A DNA stretch of 48,514 bases from Bacteroidia bacterium (GTDB lineage: Bacteria > Bacteroidota > Bacteroidia > Bacteroidales > JAPLDU01). The notes under the pieces are model-generated. The model did no database searches, was not told where the DNA came from, and was given only the letters and a program-made list of their open reading frames with translations. This document shows, piece by piece, positions 18,452 to 27,352 of the stretch (its first letter is position 1; each line of letters starts with the position of its first letter). The stretch lies in NCBI GenBank assembly GCA_026391255.1, contig JAPLDU010000025.1, positions 1 through 48,514 on the forward strand. Direction: 5' to 3'. The position numbers and the translations under genes are program-made.

Positions 18452-18880
18452 ACTTTCTTTTGCAACTACCAAAAGAAAGTAATCAAAGAACTAAGCGAAG
18501 CGTTCTCATGAGAGCCCTGTTCGACAGGGGTCGAGTAAAAGTCACCGCTGCAGATGAATTTGCTGAATTCTACAGAAAATTTGTCTTCACACACAAATTT
18601 TCTTTGAATTCTACGCAAATTAATCTGAGGCGGTTTCCATGGTGCCCGATGTGATTTGCAATAATTTGGGTTAGCTGAAAAAGTCAAATCTTTTTTACAA
18701 ACTAAAATATTTGAATGCGAAGCATAAAATATAAAATTCCTTATCAACGAATTGCTGTTTGAGTGAAGTCGAGGAACGAGACGGAACGAGTTCAATTCGT
18801 TAAGTCTTTTTTGCTTACTTTTTATGACGACAAAAAGTAAGAAGAAAAAAATGTAGAGAATCATCTGGTAAAAATTCATA
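18452..18880. repeat. Hairpin-rich intergenic element inserted between kdpB and kdpC
   Basis: The 580-bp gap 18309-18888 contains a block bounded by two perfect hairpins: ACTTTCTTTTG/CAAAAGAAAGT (18452-18480) and CTTACTTTTT/AAAAAGTAAG (18814-18841). Inside are further inverted pairs, AGAAAATTTGT/ACAAATTTTCT near 18575-18605 and AACGAATTG/CAATTCGTT near 18747-18810. Its right-hand words (GCGAAGCATAAAATA, and AATCATCTGGTAAAAATTCA) recur at 31090-31135 beside another hairpin block. A 137-codon minus-strand ORF runs through it but looks accidental. It resembles a non-autonomous mobile repeat; no transposase is present. Confidence 0.75.
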
Positions 18881-18888
18881 ACAGTTAC

Positions 18889-20988
18889 TTAAACTAAATG
18901 TATAATAACCAGCAACATATCAATCAGTTTTATTCCGAAAAAGGGAATGATAATTCCTCCGATTCCATAAATCAGCATATTCAAAGCAAGTACTTTATTG
19001 GCTGATATGGGACGGTATTTAACACCACGCAAGGCAAGTGGTATCAAAGCGATGATGATGAGTGCATTGAAGATTACAGCGCTTAAAATTGCACTTTCAG
19101 GAGTTGCCAGTTTCATAATATTGAGGATGCTTAAAGGAGCAATCCCGGTGGAAGTGACATACAATAATGTAGCAATGGCAGGAATAATGGCGAAATATTT
19201 GGCAACATCGTTAGCAATGCTGAAGGTTGTAAGCGCGCCCCTGGTCATTAGTAACTGCTTGCCTGTTTCCACGACTTCAATCAGTTTTGTCGGGTTGCTG
19301 TCCAGGTCGACCATGTTACCGGCCTCACGGGCAGCCTGGGTACCGGTATTCATTGCCAGGCCTACATCCGCCTGGGCTAAAGCCGGCGCATCATTTGTAC
19401 CATCTCCGATCATCCCTACCAAATGACCATTTGCCTGTTCCTCACGTATCCGCCGCAATTTATCTTCGGGTTTTGCCTCGGCCATAAAGTCGTCGACTCC
19501 TGCTTCGGCTGCAATAGCAGCAGCGGTTAACGTGTTGTCACCCGTGATCATCACGGTTTTAATGCCCATTTTCCGCAATTCGGCAAACCGTTGTTTTATA
19601 CCACCTTTTACAATGTCTTTAAGATGAATGACCCCGAGAACCCTGTTATCTTCGGCAACTACCAGGGGTGTTGCCCCCTGCCGGGCCAGCTCTGAAACAA
19701 TGTCCCGGATATTTTTCGGATAAAAACCATTGTTGTTTTGCACGAAAGAACGGATAGAATCTGCCGATCCTTTTCGTATCTGGTGCAATTTACCATCATG
19801 TGTTCTTATATCCACTCCGCTCATCCTGGTTTGGGCCGAAAATGGGATAAATGAAGCCTGCAGATCATGAACTTCACGTCCCCGGATATTAAATTTTTCT
19901 TTAGCAAGAATAACGATAGAACGTCCTTCCGGAGTTTCGTCCGATAAGGATGAAAGTTGAGCTGCATCTGCCAGTTCTTCAATAGTGACCCCGTCATCAG
20001 GGATAAAATCAGTTGCCATCCTGTTGCCCAGCGTGATTGTGCCGGTTTTATCAAGAAGTAAGACATCTGTATCGCCTGCTGCTTCAATTGCTTTACCACT
20101 GGTAGCTATCACATTCTTGCGCAATAACCGGTCCATACCGCTTATCCCGATTGCACTCAGTAAACCTCCGATCGTTGTCGGGATCAGGCATACCAGCAAT
20201 GATACAAGAACAGGCAAAGTCAGGTTTTGATTGGCAGGTAAGCCTGAGGCTTTCAGACTGTACCCAAAATACGCCGGCATGCAGACAACCACTAACAGGA
20301 ATATAATGGTTAGGCCAGATAAGAGGATGATCAAAGCAATTTCATTCGGCGTTTTCTGACGTTTTGCCCCTTCAACAAGGGCAATGATACGGTCTAAAAA
20401 TGTATTACCCGGTTCAGATGTCACCTTAATAACGATCCGGTCGCTGATTACTTTTGTTCCGCCTGTCACTGCGCACCTGTCACCACCGCTTTCCCTGATG
20501 ACCGGGGCTGATTCCCCTGTAATAGCTGATTCATCAACACTGGCAATACCTTCAACAACATCCCCGTCGGCAGGAATTATTTCCCCTGCTTCACAAACCA
20601 CCATATCTCCCTTTCTCAGAGCTGTCGCAAGCACCACCTCTTCTTTATTATGTAATAGTTTACGGGCTTTTGTCTGGGTGCGGCTTTTACGCAAACTGTC
20701 TGCCTGCGCTTTTCCTCTGCCTTCGGCAACTGCTTCGGCAAAATTGGCAAACAGTACAGTGAACCAAAGCCATATGGTTATCTGAAAATTGAAGGATGAA
20801 AAATGTCCTGAAAAAATATTCAGAAATACCACGACAGTTGTCATCAGCGCACCAATCGCCACTATAAAAATTACGGGATTTTTGACAAGAGCTTTCGGGT
20901 TCAGTTTAATAAAGGAATCTTTTATGGCCTGCACTGCAATTTCCCTGGTAATCAGGCGGCTCATATTTCTTTTTTCCATACTATTCAT
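18889..20988 (-). CDS. kdpB: KdpB P-type ATPase subunit
   Basis: A 699-residue P-type ATPase catalytic subunit. Visible motifs are TGES at 157-160, the KdpB-specific [15 protein letters not shown], phosphorylation Asp313 in DKTGT, MITGDN, and the hinge [22 protein letters not shown] (read in parts). [22 protein letters not shown] near the C-terminal third is diagnostic of KdpB. It hydrolyses ATP to drive K+ uptake through KdpA. It begins 12 bp after the kdpA stop, so the two are surely cotranscribed. An alternative start at codon 4 (MEKRN) is possible. Length and motifs are normal. Confidence 0.97.
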   Translation of the reverse strand: MNSMEKRNMSRLITREIAVQAIKDSFIKLNPKALVKNPVIFIVAIGALMTTVVVFLNIFSGHFSSFNFQITIWLWFTVLFANFAEAVAEGRGKAQADSLRKSRTQTKARKLLHNKEEVVLATALRKGDMVVCEAGEIIPADGDVVEGIASVDESAITGESAPVIRESGGDRCAVTGGTKVISDRIVIKVTSEPGNTFLDRIIALVEGAKRQKTPNEIALIILLSGLTIIFLLVVVCMPAYFGYSLKASGLPANQNLTLPVLVSLLVCLIPTTIGGLLSAIGISGMDRLLRKNVIATSGKAIEAAGDTDVLLLDKTGTITLGNRMATDFIPDDGVTIEELADAAQLSSLSDETPEGRSIVILAKEKFNIRGREVHDLQASFIPFSAQTRMSGVDIRTHDGKLHQIRKGSADSIRSFVQNNNGFYPKNIRDIVSELARQGATPLVVAEDNRVLGVIHLKDIVKGGIKQRFAELRKMGIKTVMITGDNTLTAAAIAAEAGVDDFMAEAKPEDKLRRIREEQANGHLVGMIGDGTNDAPALAQADVGLAMNTGTQAAREAGNMVDLDSNPTKLIEVVETGKQLLMTRGALTTFSIANDVAKYFAIIPAIATLLYVTSTGIAPLSILNIMKLATPESAILSAVIFNALIIIALIPLALRGVKYRPISANKVLALNMLIYGIGGIIIPFFGIKLIDMLLVIIHLV

Positions 20989-21000
20989 CTCAGAAAATTA

Positions 21001-22686
21001 TTAAAACGTTACACCCAGATTCATTAATAAATGTTCCACTACCGGGCCCAAAGCAAGCGGAGGGAAAAACGTCAGGCCTCCAACGATAAGAATCACGCTT
21101 AACAACAACAGTACAAATAACCAGTTATCGGTTTTAAAAGTACCGGCTGAAACAGGGGTGATCTTTTTCCTGGCCATGCTTCCCGAGATAGCCATCACAG
21201 GAATGATAACTCCAAAACGGCCAATGAGCATGCCGAATCCGATCATCAGGTTATAAAAAACTGTATTGGCGTTGAGCCCTGCAAAAGCGCTTCCGTTGTT
21301 TCCTGCAGCAGAACTGAAAGCGTACAGAATTTCAGAAAAACCATGAGGTCCGGCATTATTGAGGCCCGCCAGACCTGCAGGTATCGAGCAGGCAATGGCC
21401 GAGAACAATTTGATGACAACACTTGGCGCCAGTACTGCAATTATGGCCATTTTAACTTCAAACGCTTCTACTTTTTTGCCCAGGAATTCAGGCGTTCGGC
21501 CAACCATCAGTCCGGCAATAAATACCGTAATAAAAATGAAGATGATAATGCCATATAAGCCTGAACCTACTCCTCCGAAAATGATTTCACCGAGCATCAG
21601 GTTGAACATGCAAACCAATCCGGATAAAGGAGATAAACTATCATGCATGCAGTTCACTGCTCCGCAGGAAGCATCGGTGGTGACTACGGAAAACAATACA
21701 CTGTTGGCCACCCCAAAACGGGTCTCTTTTCCTTCCATGTTGCCCGAAACATTCAACACATTATTATGACTGTATTCTGACCATAGAGATATAGCAAGTC
21801 CCGCAGCAAACAGAATAAACATGGTAATAAATATCGCCCATGCCTGGCGTTTGGATCTTGCATAATAACCATAAGTAAATACCAGGCCGGCTGAAATGAT
21901 GAGGAGGGCAAACATTTCTAAAAAGTTGGTGAGAGGTGTCGGGCTTTCGAATGGATGAGCAGCGTTGGCATTAAAGAATCCTCCTCCGTTGGTGCCAAGT
22001 TGCTTGATAGCGCTTTGTGAGGCTGCCGGGCCGAGTGGGATTACCTGTTCGGTTCCCAGCAAAGTGGTTGCTCTGGCATAATGTGAAAATGTCTGTACGG
22101 CTCCCTGGCCGACAAAAATCATAGTTAGAACAATAGATAATGGCAACAGCACATAAACCACACAGCGGGTGATATCAACCCAGAAGTTGCCAATTTTTTC
22201 TGTGGTCTTCCTGGTCAGCCCCCGTATCATGGCTATTGCTACTACGATACCGGTTGCTGCGCTGAGAAAATTCTGTACTGTCAGCCCTATCATCTGTACC
22301 AGGTAACTCAGGGTATTTTCTCCGCTATATGACTGCCAGTTGGTATTGGTTGTGAAACTGGCAGCAGTATTGCATGCGAGATGCCACGGAACATTTGGTA
22401 ATTTCTCAGTGTTCAAAGGTAAATATGCCTGCAGCATCTGAATCAGGAATAAAAACACCATGCCAAACAAGTTGAACAGAAGGACTCCGTACAAATAAGT
22501 CTTCCAGTTCATCTCTTCTTCTCTGCTTATTCCGGATATCCGGTAAATGATTTTTTCAAGCCAGCCAAAAACAGGCTTCATGAAATGATTCTCACCCATG
22601 AAGACCTTTGCCATGAACTTTCCTATTATAGGTGCAAGGGCTACCAGCACTGCCATGAAAAGAATCAGTTGAATTGCCTCATTCAT
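21001..22686 (-). CDS. kdpA: KdpA K+-channel-like subunit
   Basis: A 561-residue polytopic protein of the SKT superfamily that binds and translocates K+. The four selectivity-filter-like regions are recognisable: FTTNTNWQSYSGE, LGTNGGGFFNANAAHPFE, TTDASCGAVNCMHDSLSPL and AAGNNGSAFAGLNANT. Length matches the family (~560). It starts with ATG at 22686, about 236 bp downstream of the porin gene; that spacer contains repeat tracts of CTGTAGGC and AATTACG words. It is followed at 12 bp by kdpB. Confidence 0.97.
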   Translation of the reverse strand: MNEAIQLILFMAVLVALAPIIGKFMAKVFMGENHFMKPVFGWLEKIIYRISGISREEEMNWKTYLYGVLLFNLFGMVFLFLIQMLQAYLPLNTEKLPNVPWHLACNTAASFTTNTNWQSYSGENTLSYLVQMIGLTVQNFLSAATGIVVAIAMIRGLTRKTTEKIGNFWVDITRCVVYVLLPLSIVLTMIFVGQGAVQTFSHYARATTLLGTEQVIPLGPAASQSAIKQLGTNGGGFFNANAAHPFESPTPLTNFLEMFALLIISAGLVFTYGYYARSKRQAWAIFITMFILFAAGLAISLWSEYSHNNVLNVSGNMEGKETRFGVANSVLFSVVTTDASCGAVNCMHDSLSPLSGLVCMFNLMLGEIIFGGVGSGLYGIIIFIFITVFIAGLMVGRTPEFLGKKVEAFEVKMAIIAVLAPSVVIKLFSAIACSIPAGLAGLNNAGPHGFSEILYAFSSAAGNNGSAFAGLNANTVFYNLMIGFGMLIGRFGVIIPVMAISGSMARKKITPVSAGTFKTDNWLFVLLLLSVILIVGGLTFFPPLALGPVVEHLLMNLGVTF

Positions 22687-22726
22687 ATTTTTTAAATTAA
22701 AATTCTAAATGAAATATTGTTATAGT

Positions 22727-22880
22727 ACAGGTTGTTTAGACTGTAGGCTTTTAGACTGTAGACTATCAGGAATTACGAATTACGAGTTACGAATTACAAT
22801 TAATAAATCGGATACTAACATTTTCAAATTTTCAAATCTTTACATATCTTGATACCTGATACTTAATACTTGATACATGT
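22727..22880. repeat. Tandem-repeat cluster between porin gene and kdpA
   Basis: Three short-unit tracts are adjacent: GACTGTAGGCTTTTA-type (about 22735-22765), 7-bp AATTACG/AGTTACG units (about 22771-22798), and TTTTCAAAT plus CTGATACTTG units (about 22818-22878). No promoter or gene is visible. Confidence 0.8.
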
Positions 22881-22922
22881 TATTTTCCAGGCCAGTTATG
22901 CATATCAAACAGTTTTAACAAC

Positions 22923-24290
22923 TTATAATCTGAATAATAAAGCAAGGATAATCCTGTTTTCTGATTTGACCAGGTCGGGTCTCCAGTTCGGATCTAACGG
23001 AGTAGTAGAATATCCTGTCTGGGATGTTACACCTCCGCTTCCTGCAAAATAAGGAACACTTGATTGTCTGTGAACAAATTCAATACGAAAAGTGATGCTC
23101 TGGTTCGGCATAAAATCAAAATTTGTTGAGCAATCCCAGGCCTGAAATTTATCACCTGGATTAGCGCTGAATGGAAATGCCCCTTCAGTTTGGGTAGGAT
23201 TATTTGGATTTGGTAATGGACTTGCCAGTCCTGTCGGATATAACACTAAATATCTTCCGGGGTTAGTCATTACACCTCCGCCAATTGTCCATGCAAATTT
23301 GTTTTTAGCAAACCACACACGATTATAAAACATAGCGCTGGCAAAGTATTGTGCCGGTCCCTGAATACTATCGCCATTTTTGAAACCATTAACACCACCA
23401 CCTTTCTCAAAGCCTATATCAGCTGTTAAAGTAAATGCCATCATGCTTATTCCATCAGATTTCGGGTTATTCAGATATCTGATCAATAAGCTGTTGTCCG
23501 AATGAAAACGCTTTCTATCGGGGATTCCGGCTGCATCAGTTCCGTAATAATCATTTGTTAATAACTTTATATTACTATTTTGGGGCATCCAGGTAATATT
23601 TCCTCCAAAACCTGGCATATTATTGAACATTCCATAACTTTGCCAGCCATTGATAAGCCAACCTTCAATTTTTATGTATTTTGTCGGGAAAACCTGGATG
23701 CGCATTCCATTAAAAAACCATGGTGTATTATCAGAAGTAAATGATGCCTGGTATTCCCAATTTTCAGGTTGATAATAAGAATTTAAACCAATGTATGACA
23801 TAAATATGCCTGCATCAATATTGATTCCGTACCATTTATTGAAATGATAACCTGCATTTGCTTCACTGAGGTAACGATACACATTAGCCAATTGGTACTG
23901 TCCGTGATATGGGCTAAAGTCATTCCGGGGAACAACTATTGAACGCATTCCGAACTGTGTCATGAATCTTGCTCTTGCTCCGTAATAACTAAAATCTCCG
24001 CCAAAATGCATAGCATTTAGCTGAATCTCATTGTCGCGGGCCAAAGCGGTTGAACCGACTACAGTGTTATCATTTGGATTATTAAACGAATGGGTATAAG
24101 CTATATCCATTAATAAACCGGGAGTAAAGAATTTCATTTTATTAAATACGGATGAATCTCTACGGTCGCATCCGTTTTGCCATGTCATATCTATTCCGTC
24201 AAATGGAATTTTTTCGGGCTGAACTGCTTGTTGTGCAAACAGATTAATACTAATTACAGTTATTATGAAAAATACAGTAATTGTTTTCAT
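22923..24290 (-). CDS. OmpL/Bbp2-type outer membrane beta-barrel porin in the Kdp locus
   Basis: A 455-residue protein with a signal peptide ending NLFAQQ (about 20). The mature part is rich in alternating aromatic and polar strands and ends in a C-terminal aromatic/hydrophobic strand, ...NRIILALLFRL, as in outer membrane barrels. The GIDMTWQNGCDRRDSSVF opening, the FLMTQFGMRS-like strands and the C-terminal QSITFRIEFVHRQSSVPYF fit the putative OmpL-like beta-barrel porin-2 family. Lying between kdpF and kdpA on the same strand, it probably lets K+ or small solutes across the outer membrane when the Kdp system is induced. That role is inferred from position; specificity is unknown. Confidence 0.82.
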   Translation of the reverse strand: MKTITVFFIITVISINLFAQQAVQPEKIPFDGIDMTWQNGCDRRDSSVFNKMKFFTPGLLMDIAYTHSFNNPNDNTVVGSTALARDNEIQLNAMHFGGDFSYYGARARFMTQFGMRSIVVPRNDFSPYHGQYQLANVYRYLSEANAGYHFNKWYGINIDAGIFMSYIGLNSYYQPENWEYQASFTSDNTPWFFNGMRIQVFPTKYIKIEGWLINGWQSYGMFNNMPGFGGNITWMPQNSNIKLLTNDYYGTDAAGIPDRKRFHSDNSLLIRYLNNPKSDGISMMAFTLTADIGFEKGGGVNGFKNGDSIQGPAQYFASAMFYNRVWFAKNKFAWTIGGGVMTNPGRYLVLYPTGLASPLPNPNNPTQTEGAFPFSANPGDKFQAWDCSTNFDFMPNQSITFRIEFVHRQSSVPYFAGSGGVTSQTGYSTTPLDPNWRPDLVKSENRIILALLFRL

Positions 24291-24329
24291 GTTTAATCAT
24301 TAATTGTTATTTATTTTGTAACTATTCAG

Positions 24330-24490
24330 GTTGTTTAGGCTATAGACTGTCAGGCTTTTAGGCTGTAGACAGTTAGTTATTTAGAAAATCAATTATTTCA
24401 CTCACTATAATTACTTTTTTCCAGTTACCTGATACCTGATACTTAAATTAAAAATCCTTACAGTCTAAAAGCCTACAGTCTAAAGGCCTG
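24330..24490. repeat. CTGTAGGC-type and CTGATAC-type repeat tracts
   Basis: The porin leader region contains degenerate repeats of GGCTATAGACTGTCAGGCTT-like words at 24332-24372, ACCTGATACCTGATACTT at 24427-24445, and CAGTCTAAAAGCCTACAGTC at 24461-24480. The last is the reverse complement of the first family, so the two tracts could pair. Confidence 0.75.
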
Positions 24491-24501
24491 AGTAGTTACC
24501 T

Positions 24502-24636
24502 TCAATATAATTTGTTGTTATTTTGTTTTTGTTCATAATATTTATCCAATTTGAAAAGATGGCCAAGCAGCCATCCAAGCGCTAAGATGATAAATACACC
24601 GGCCAAAAATTCCACTATGAATAAGATCTCAGCCAT
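24502..24636 (-). CDS. Small single-span membrane protein in the Kdp locus
   Basis: A 44-residue frame, ATG at 24636 to TGA at 24504-24502, between kdpF and the porin gene. It starts MAEILFIVEFLAGVFIILAL and continues GWLLGHLFKLDKYYEQK before a polar tail rich in Asn and Lys. There is one strong transmembrane segment (about residues 4-27) with a positively charged and aromatic tail. It lies 13 bp after the kdpF stop on the same strand. I do not recognise the family. The size, topology and position resemble KdpF, which stabilises KdpFABC, so it may be a second accessory subunit; this is inference. Confidence 0.6.
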   Translation of the reverse strand: MAEILFIVEFLAGVFIILALGWLLGHLFKLDKYYEQKQNNNKLY

Positions 24637-24649
24637 AGCTGTTCAATAA

Positions 24650-24787
24650 TTAGAATTTTTCGGGCTTGACAAGTGTATAAATGAGGTATCCGAAAATAAA
24701 CAGAGCTATGACAGCTCCAATAATGTACCCTGAGGAAACATCCGTTTCAAAAGGTTTCGACGTGACTATTAAAATTGTTGCATTCAT
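24650..24787 (-). CDS. kdpF: KdpF small membrane subunit
   Basis: A 45-residue frame, ATG at 24787 to TAA at 24652-24650. The C-terminal half, YIIGAVIALFIFGYLIYTLV followed by KPEKF, is the hallmark of KdpF: one transmembrane helix ending in Y-x-L-[VI]-x-P-E-x-F. Homologues sit at the head of kdp operons, bind lipid at the complex interface and stabilise it. The extra ~18 N-terminal residues (MNATILIVTSKPFETDVS) are longer than in E. coli, whose KdpF is about 29 residues. It is the first gene of the Kdp locus on the minus strand, so the operon promoter should lie just to its right (24790-24870). Confidence 0.85.
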   Translation of the reverse strand: MNATILIVTSKPFETDVSSGYIIGAVIALFIFGYLIYTLVKPEKF

Positions 24788-24883
24788 ATCGTATTTTTTT
24801 ACGGTACAAAAATGCAACGGTATTTATAAGGGTTTTATAAGGAATATCTAATGCAGTATAAAGATTTTAAAAAGATAAGTCTG

Positions 24884-25082
24884 GAATGTGACAATGTGGT
24901 AATGTGATAATGTGACAATGTGATGAAGAGATGAAGTGATGAAGAGATGAAGTGATGAAGTGATGAAGTGATGCTAAAGTCCCACTGATAAAAGAGGTGT
25001 GATTGTTTTATGTATGATCGTAATTTTCAAATCTTCAAATTTTCAAATTCTCAAATTCTCCAGGTTCGATTGTTCAATTGTT
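24884..25082. repeat. Tandem-repeat cluster upstream of kdpF
   Basis: Tracts in order: TGACAATG/TGGTAATG units (about 24886-24922), 8-bp GATGAAGT/GATGAAGA units (about 24923-24973), then TTTTCAAAT/TCTCAAAT units (about 25022-25058) and TTGTTCAATTGTTC. The last reaches the 3' end of the next minus-strand gene. The first tracts lie upstream of the presumed kdp promoter. Confidence 0.85.
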
Positions 25083-26906
25083 CTTCTTTCTTCCGGATTT
25101 GGAATGAACCTGATGAAATCCAAACCTGTAGTGAAATCCTACCGATATATTGTTCTTTGCATCATATCTGCTCCTGAAATTGCTGATTAACAAAGCTTCT
25201 GCAAGGATCTGGTCATTCACGGGAATGATGGCATTTCCATAAAATCCTCCGGCAGACCATCCCGCCCTGATACATGTTCCGTCAACCTTACCAAGTCCTG
25301 TTCCCAGGCCAATCTGGTAATCCATCAATGGCGTTACGGGCTTATAAAAACCTGCCAGCGACATATCCATGTAAAAAATATCGTATGGACCAAACCTGAA
25401 CGATAATTCAGGAAATGCCGCAAGATCTTGCACCGTATGGTTATAATCACCGATTTTATTTACCTTTTCATAGATATCGGCAAACCGCAGGTTTCCGAAA
25501 TGAAGTCCAAAAGCAAACCCGAACCACCTCGAATCCGAACTGAATGACGGGTTGATATCAATAATGTTGTGACGGACATCAAAAACGGTATCAATACCTT
25601 TCTCATATTCGCTGCCAAAACTGGCATGAATGCCGAAAGCATTTCTTTTAAACCGGTCAAATTGCTTTTTTCTTGAAATGCCAATGCTGCCTATTACATA
25701 ACTATGTTCTATGTTGTGAGGATTACTGAACCAATATGTGTTAAAACAACTTTGGTCATAATCGGTTGCCTGGCTCACCTGCTTGTAATATCTTCCGATT
25801 GCCGTTCCAAAGTCGAATTCATTATATGCAATGGCGTCTTTATTATTACCGGGAATATATGTCTGGCTCATGAGCAGGAAGGCTGACAGGGAAACCAGGG
25901 CAGTCATGATACGGAAGCCTGGCAGTGTAAGTCGTTTCCAGGCATTCCAGCCGGTAATAACAGTTGCAGGAACAAGAATAAGACAGATGGCTGTCTTTTC
26001 AAAAATATCGAACCAACGCCCGGCTGACCTGAAGACCAGGATCAGAAACAGGACAAGTAAGACTGAACGATAAACCGGCGCTTCTTTTGAAATTGAACTG
26101 TGAAATATATTTCCTGCTTTTCTTTCCCTTAACACCAGAATGATGAGCAGGATAATCCTGGTAAATATCAATAGCCACTGTGCATTTTTCAGACTGAGGA
26201 ATTCACCGGCCGGAGAGTTATTGGCAGCCGGGTCACGCAGAAAATCAAGGAAAAACCTGAAAAAACCGTAAAGAATAATTGCAAAAATAAGCAGACTGCC
26301 ATTTGCTTTCCAGGAATTCCTGAAACGGTAAACCAGTAAAATAACAAAGAGACAACTGATAATATCATAAACCGGCCATGGATGTACTGGCAGAGAAACC
26401 GTATCATAGCTGTGTACCAGGTTCCTCTCAAGCTGGGCCTGAAAAGCGTCAGAGCCGGCGGAATACTGAACCGACCAGGGAAGTTGTGCCGGAGCGCCAA
26501 AGCAACAGCCTGAAAACAGGCAACCTGTACGCTGAATGATCATTGCTAAAGGAAATGCAAAGGCAAAACCACGGGTGATATCTCCCCTGAACCTGAGCCA
26601 ACGGGAAGAAAACAAAACAAAAATAAGCCCGAGAAATACTCCAGAAGCAACTTTCCCCTGAGCCGGTGGTAAAGAAAAAGATTTCAAAGCATAAAACCAC
26701 TCTGAAACCGGGATAGTAAAGGCTTTAATACCTGCAATACCAAACAATATCCCTGATGCAGCCAGCAACCAGATTTCCTTCACCGGATAATTCCTGCGGT
26801 AACCATCAATGATAACAGATACACTGATGACCATCATTGCAAGCAGAAATGCCAGCGGAAAATATTTACCGGTCACAGCAGGATTGATGAATATGCTGCT
26901 TATCAT
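25074..26906 (-). CDS. Lgt-family polytopic membrane protein fused to a beta-rich C-terminal domain
   Basis: This 610-residue protein has two unlike halves. Residues 1-260 resemble prolipoprotein diacylglyceryl transferase: several transmembrane helices, QRTGCLFSGCCFG (Arg126) at the position of the Lgt RIGNFINGE signature, VHPWPVYDI (from about 174) matching the HPSQLYE-type motif, and YGFFRFFLDFLRD matching RFLVEFFR. Lgt transfers diacylglycerol to lipobox cysteines. Residues 275-350 add more helices. Residues 360-610 are soluble-looking and beta-strand-rich, with alternating patterns (RWFGFAFGLHFGNLRFADI, NISVGFHYRFGFHQV) like an outer-membrane or carbohydrate-handling barrel, though I cannot name a family. 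Three cysteines replace the Asn/Glu of canonical Lgt, so it may be a paralogue with another substrate rather than the housekeeping enzyme. Confidence 0.75.
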   Translation of the reverse strand: MISSIFINPAVTGKYFPLAFLLAMMVISVSVIIDGYRRNYPVKEIWLLAASGILFGIAGIKAFTIPVSEWFYALKSFSLPPAQGKVASGVFLGLIFVLFSSRWLRFRGDITRGFAFAFPLAMIIQRTGCLFSGCCFGAPAQLPWSVQYSAGSDAFQAQLERNLVHSYDTVSLPVHPWPVYDIISCLFVILLVYRFRNSWKANGSLLIFAIILYGFFRFFLDFLRDPAANNSPAGEFLSLKNAQWLLIFTRIILLIILVLRERKAGNIFHSSISKEAPVYRSVLLVLFLILVFRSAGRWFDIFEKTAICLILVPATVITGWNAWKRLTLPGFRIMTALVSLSAFLLMSQTYIPGNNKDAIAYNEFDFGTAIGRYYKQVSQATDYDQSCFNTYWFSNPHNIEHSYVIGSIGISRKKQFDRFKRNAFGIHASFGSEYEKGIDTVFDVRHNIIDINPSFSSDSRWFGFAFGLHFGNLRFADIYEKVNKIGDYNHTVQDLAAFPELSFRFGPYDIFYMDMSLAGFYKPVTPLMDYQIGLGTGLGKVDGTCIRAGWSAGGFYGNAIIPVNDQILAEALLISNFRSRYDAKNNISVGFHYRFGFHQVHSKSGRKKNN

Positions 26907-26954
26907 ATTGTATCAGGAATAATGATTTGTATGTAAAGATAGAAAAATAAATCA

Positions 26955-26992
26955 AAATGTGACAATGTGACAATGTGACAATGTGGCAATGT
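26955..26992. repeat. 9-bp TGTGACAA-type tandem repeat
   Basis: Four successive ATGTGACA(A) words with a final ATGTGGCAATG. Same family as the tracts at 13912 and 24886. Confidence 0.85.
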
Positions 26993-27005
26993 AAAAATTT
27001 GAGGA

Positions 27006-27036
27006 TTTGAGGATGCAAGTAAGTTTTATAATTTTG
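27006..27036 (+). promoter_or_regulatory. Bacteroidota-type promoter of the mntA/hepT pair
   Basis: TTTG at 27006-27009, a 19-base spacer, then TAATTTTG at 27029-27036 matches the TTTG-N19-TAnnTTTG consensus of Bacteroidota primary sigma factor. The expected transcription start falls at or next to the GTG start codon at 27041, so the message is probably leaderless. Confidence 0.65.
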
Positions 27037-27040
27037 CACT

Positions 27041-27352
27041 GTGAATTTGATTGAAGAAAATAAAGATAAGTTAAAAGAACTTTGTGATAATCATAAGGTA
27101 AAAGAATTGTATTTGTTTGGTTCTATTCTTAATGATCAATTTAATGATTCCAGTGATATTGATATGTTAATTCTATTCAATCAGGTAAATTTGCTGGAAT
27201 ATTTTGATAATTATATGGATCTTAAAGAGAAATTAGAATTGTTATTTCATAGACCCGTTGATCTAGTGGAGAATCAGGCAATAAAAAATCCAATATTCAG
27301 AAAGGTAATTGAAAGGGAAAAAAAGCTAGTGTATGAACGAAAAAGTGCTTAA
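27041..27352 (+). CDS. mntA: MntA-type nucleotidyltransferase antitoxin
   Basis: A 103-residue minimal nucleotidyltransferase. The catalytic pattern is intact: Gly27-Ser28, ten residues, then Asp39-Ile-Asp41 (FGSILNDQFNDSSDIDMLI), plus a later acidic residue in RPVDLVEN. In MntA/HepT modules this protein AMPylates a tyrosine of the HEPN toxin to silence it. The start is GTG at 27041, supported by the promoter immediately upstream and by MNLIEENKDKLKEL being a normal N-terminus. It overlaps the downstream hepT start by 20 bp, the usual order. The partner is broken, so this antitoxin may be relict or may act in trans. Confidence 0.88.
   Translation: MNLIEENKDKLKELCDNHKVKELYLFGSILNDQFNDSSDIDMLILFNQVNLLEYFDNYMDLKEKLELLFHRPVDLVENQAIKNPIFRKVIEREKKLVYERKSA

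Noticed and set aside
18466-18879. 137-residue minus-strand ORF as a real gene
   Set aside because: It runs straight through several perfect hairpins of an intergenic repeat block, has no recognisable domain, and its composition follows the palindromes.
14123-24787. Horizontally acquired kdp island
   Set aside because: Base composition, promoter style and spacer repeats match the rest of the window; only the kdpB-kdpC insert looks foreign to the operon.
25074-26906. Housekeeping lgt
   Set aside because: The signature region differs (Cys-rich instead of Asn/Glu) and the protein is about twice the usual length.
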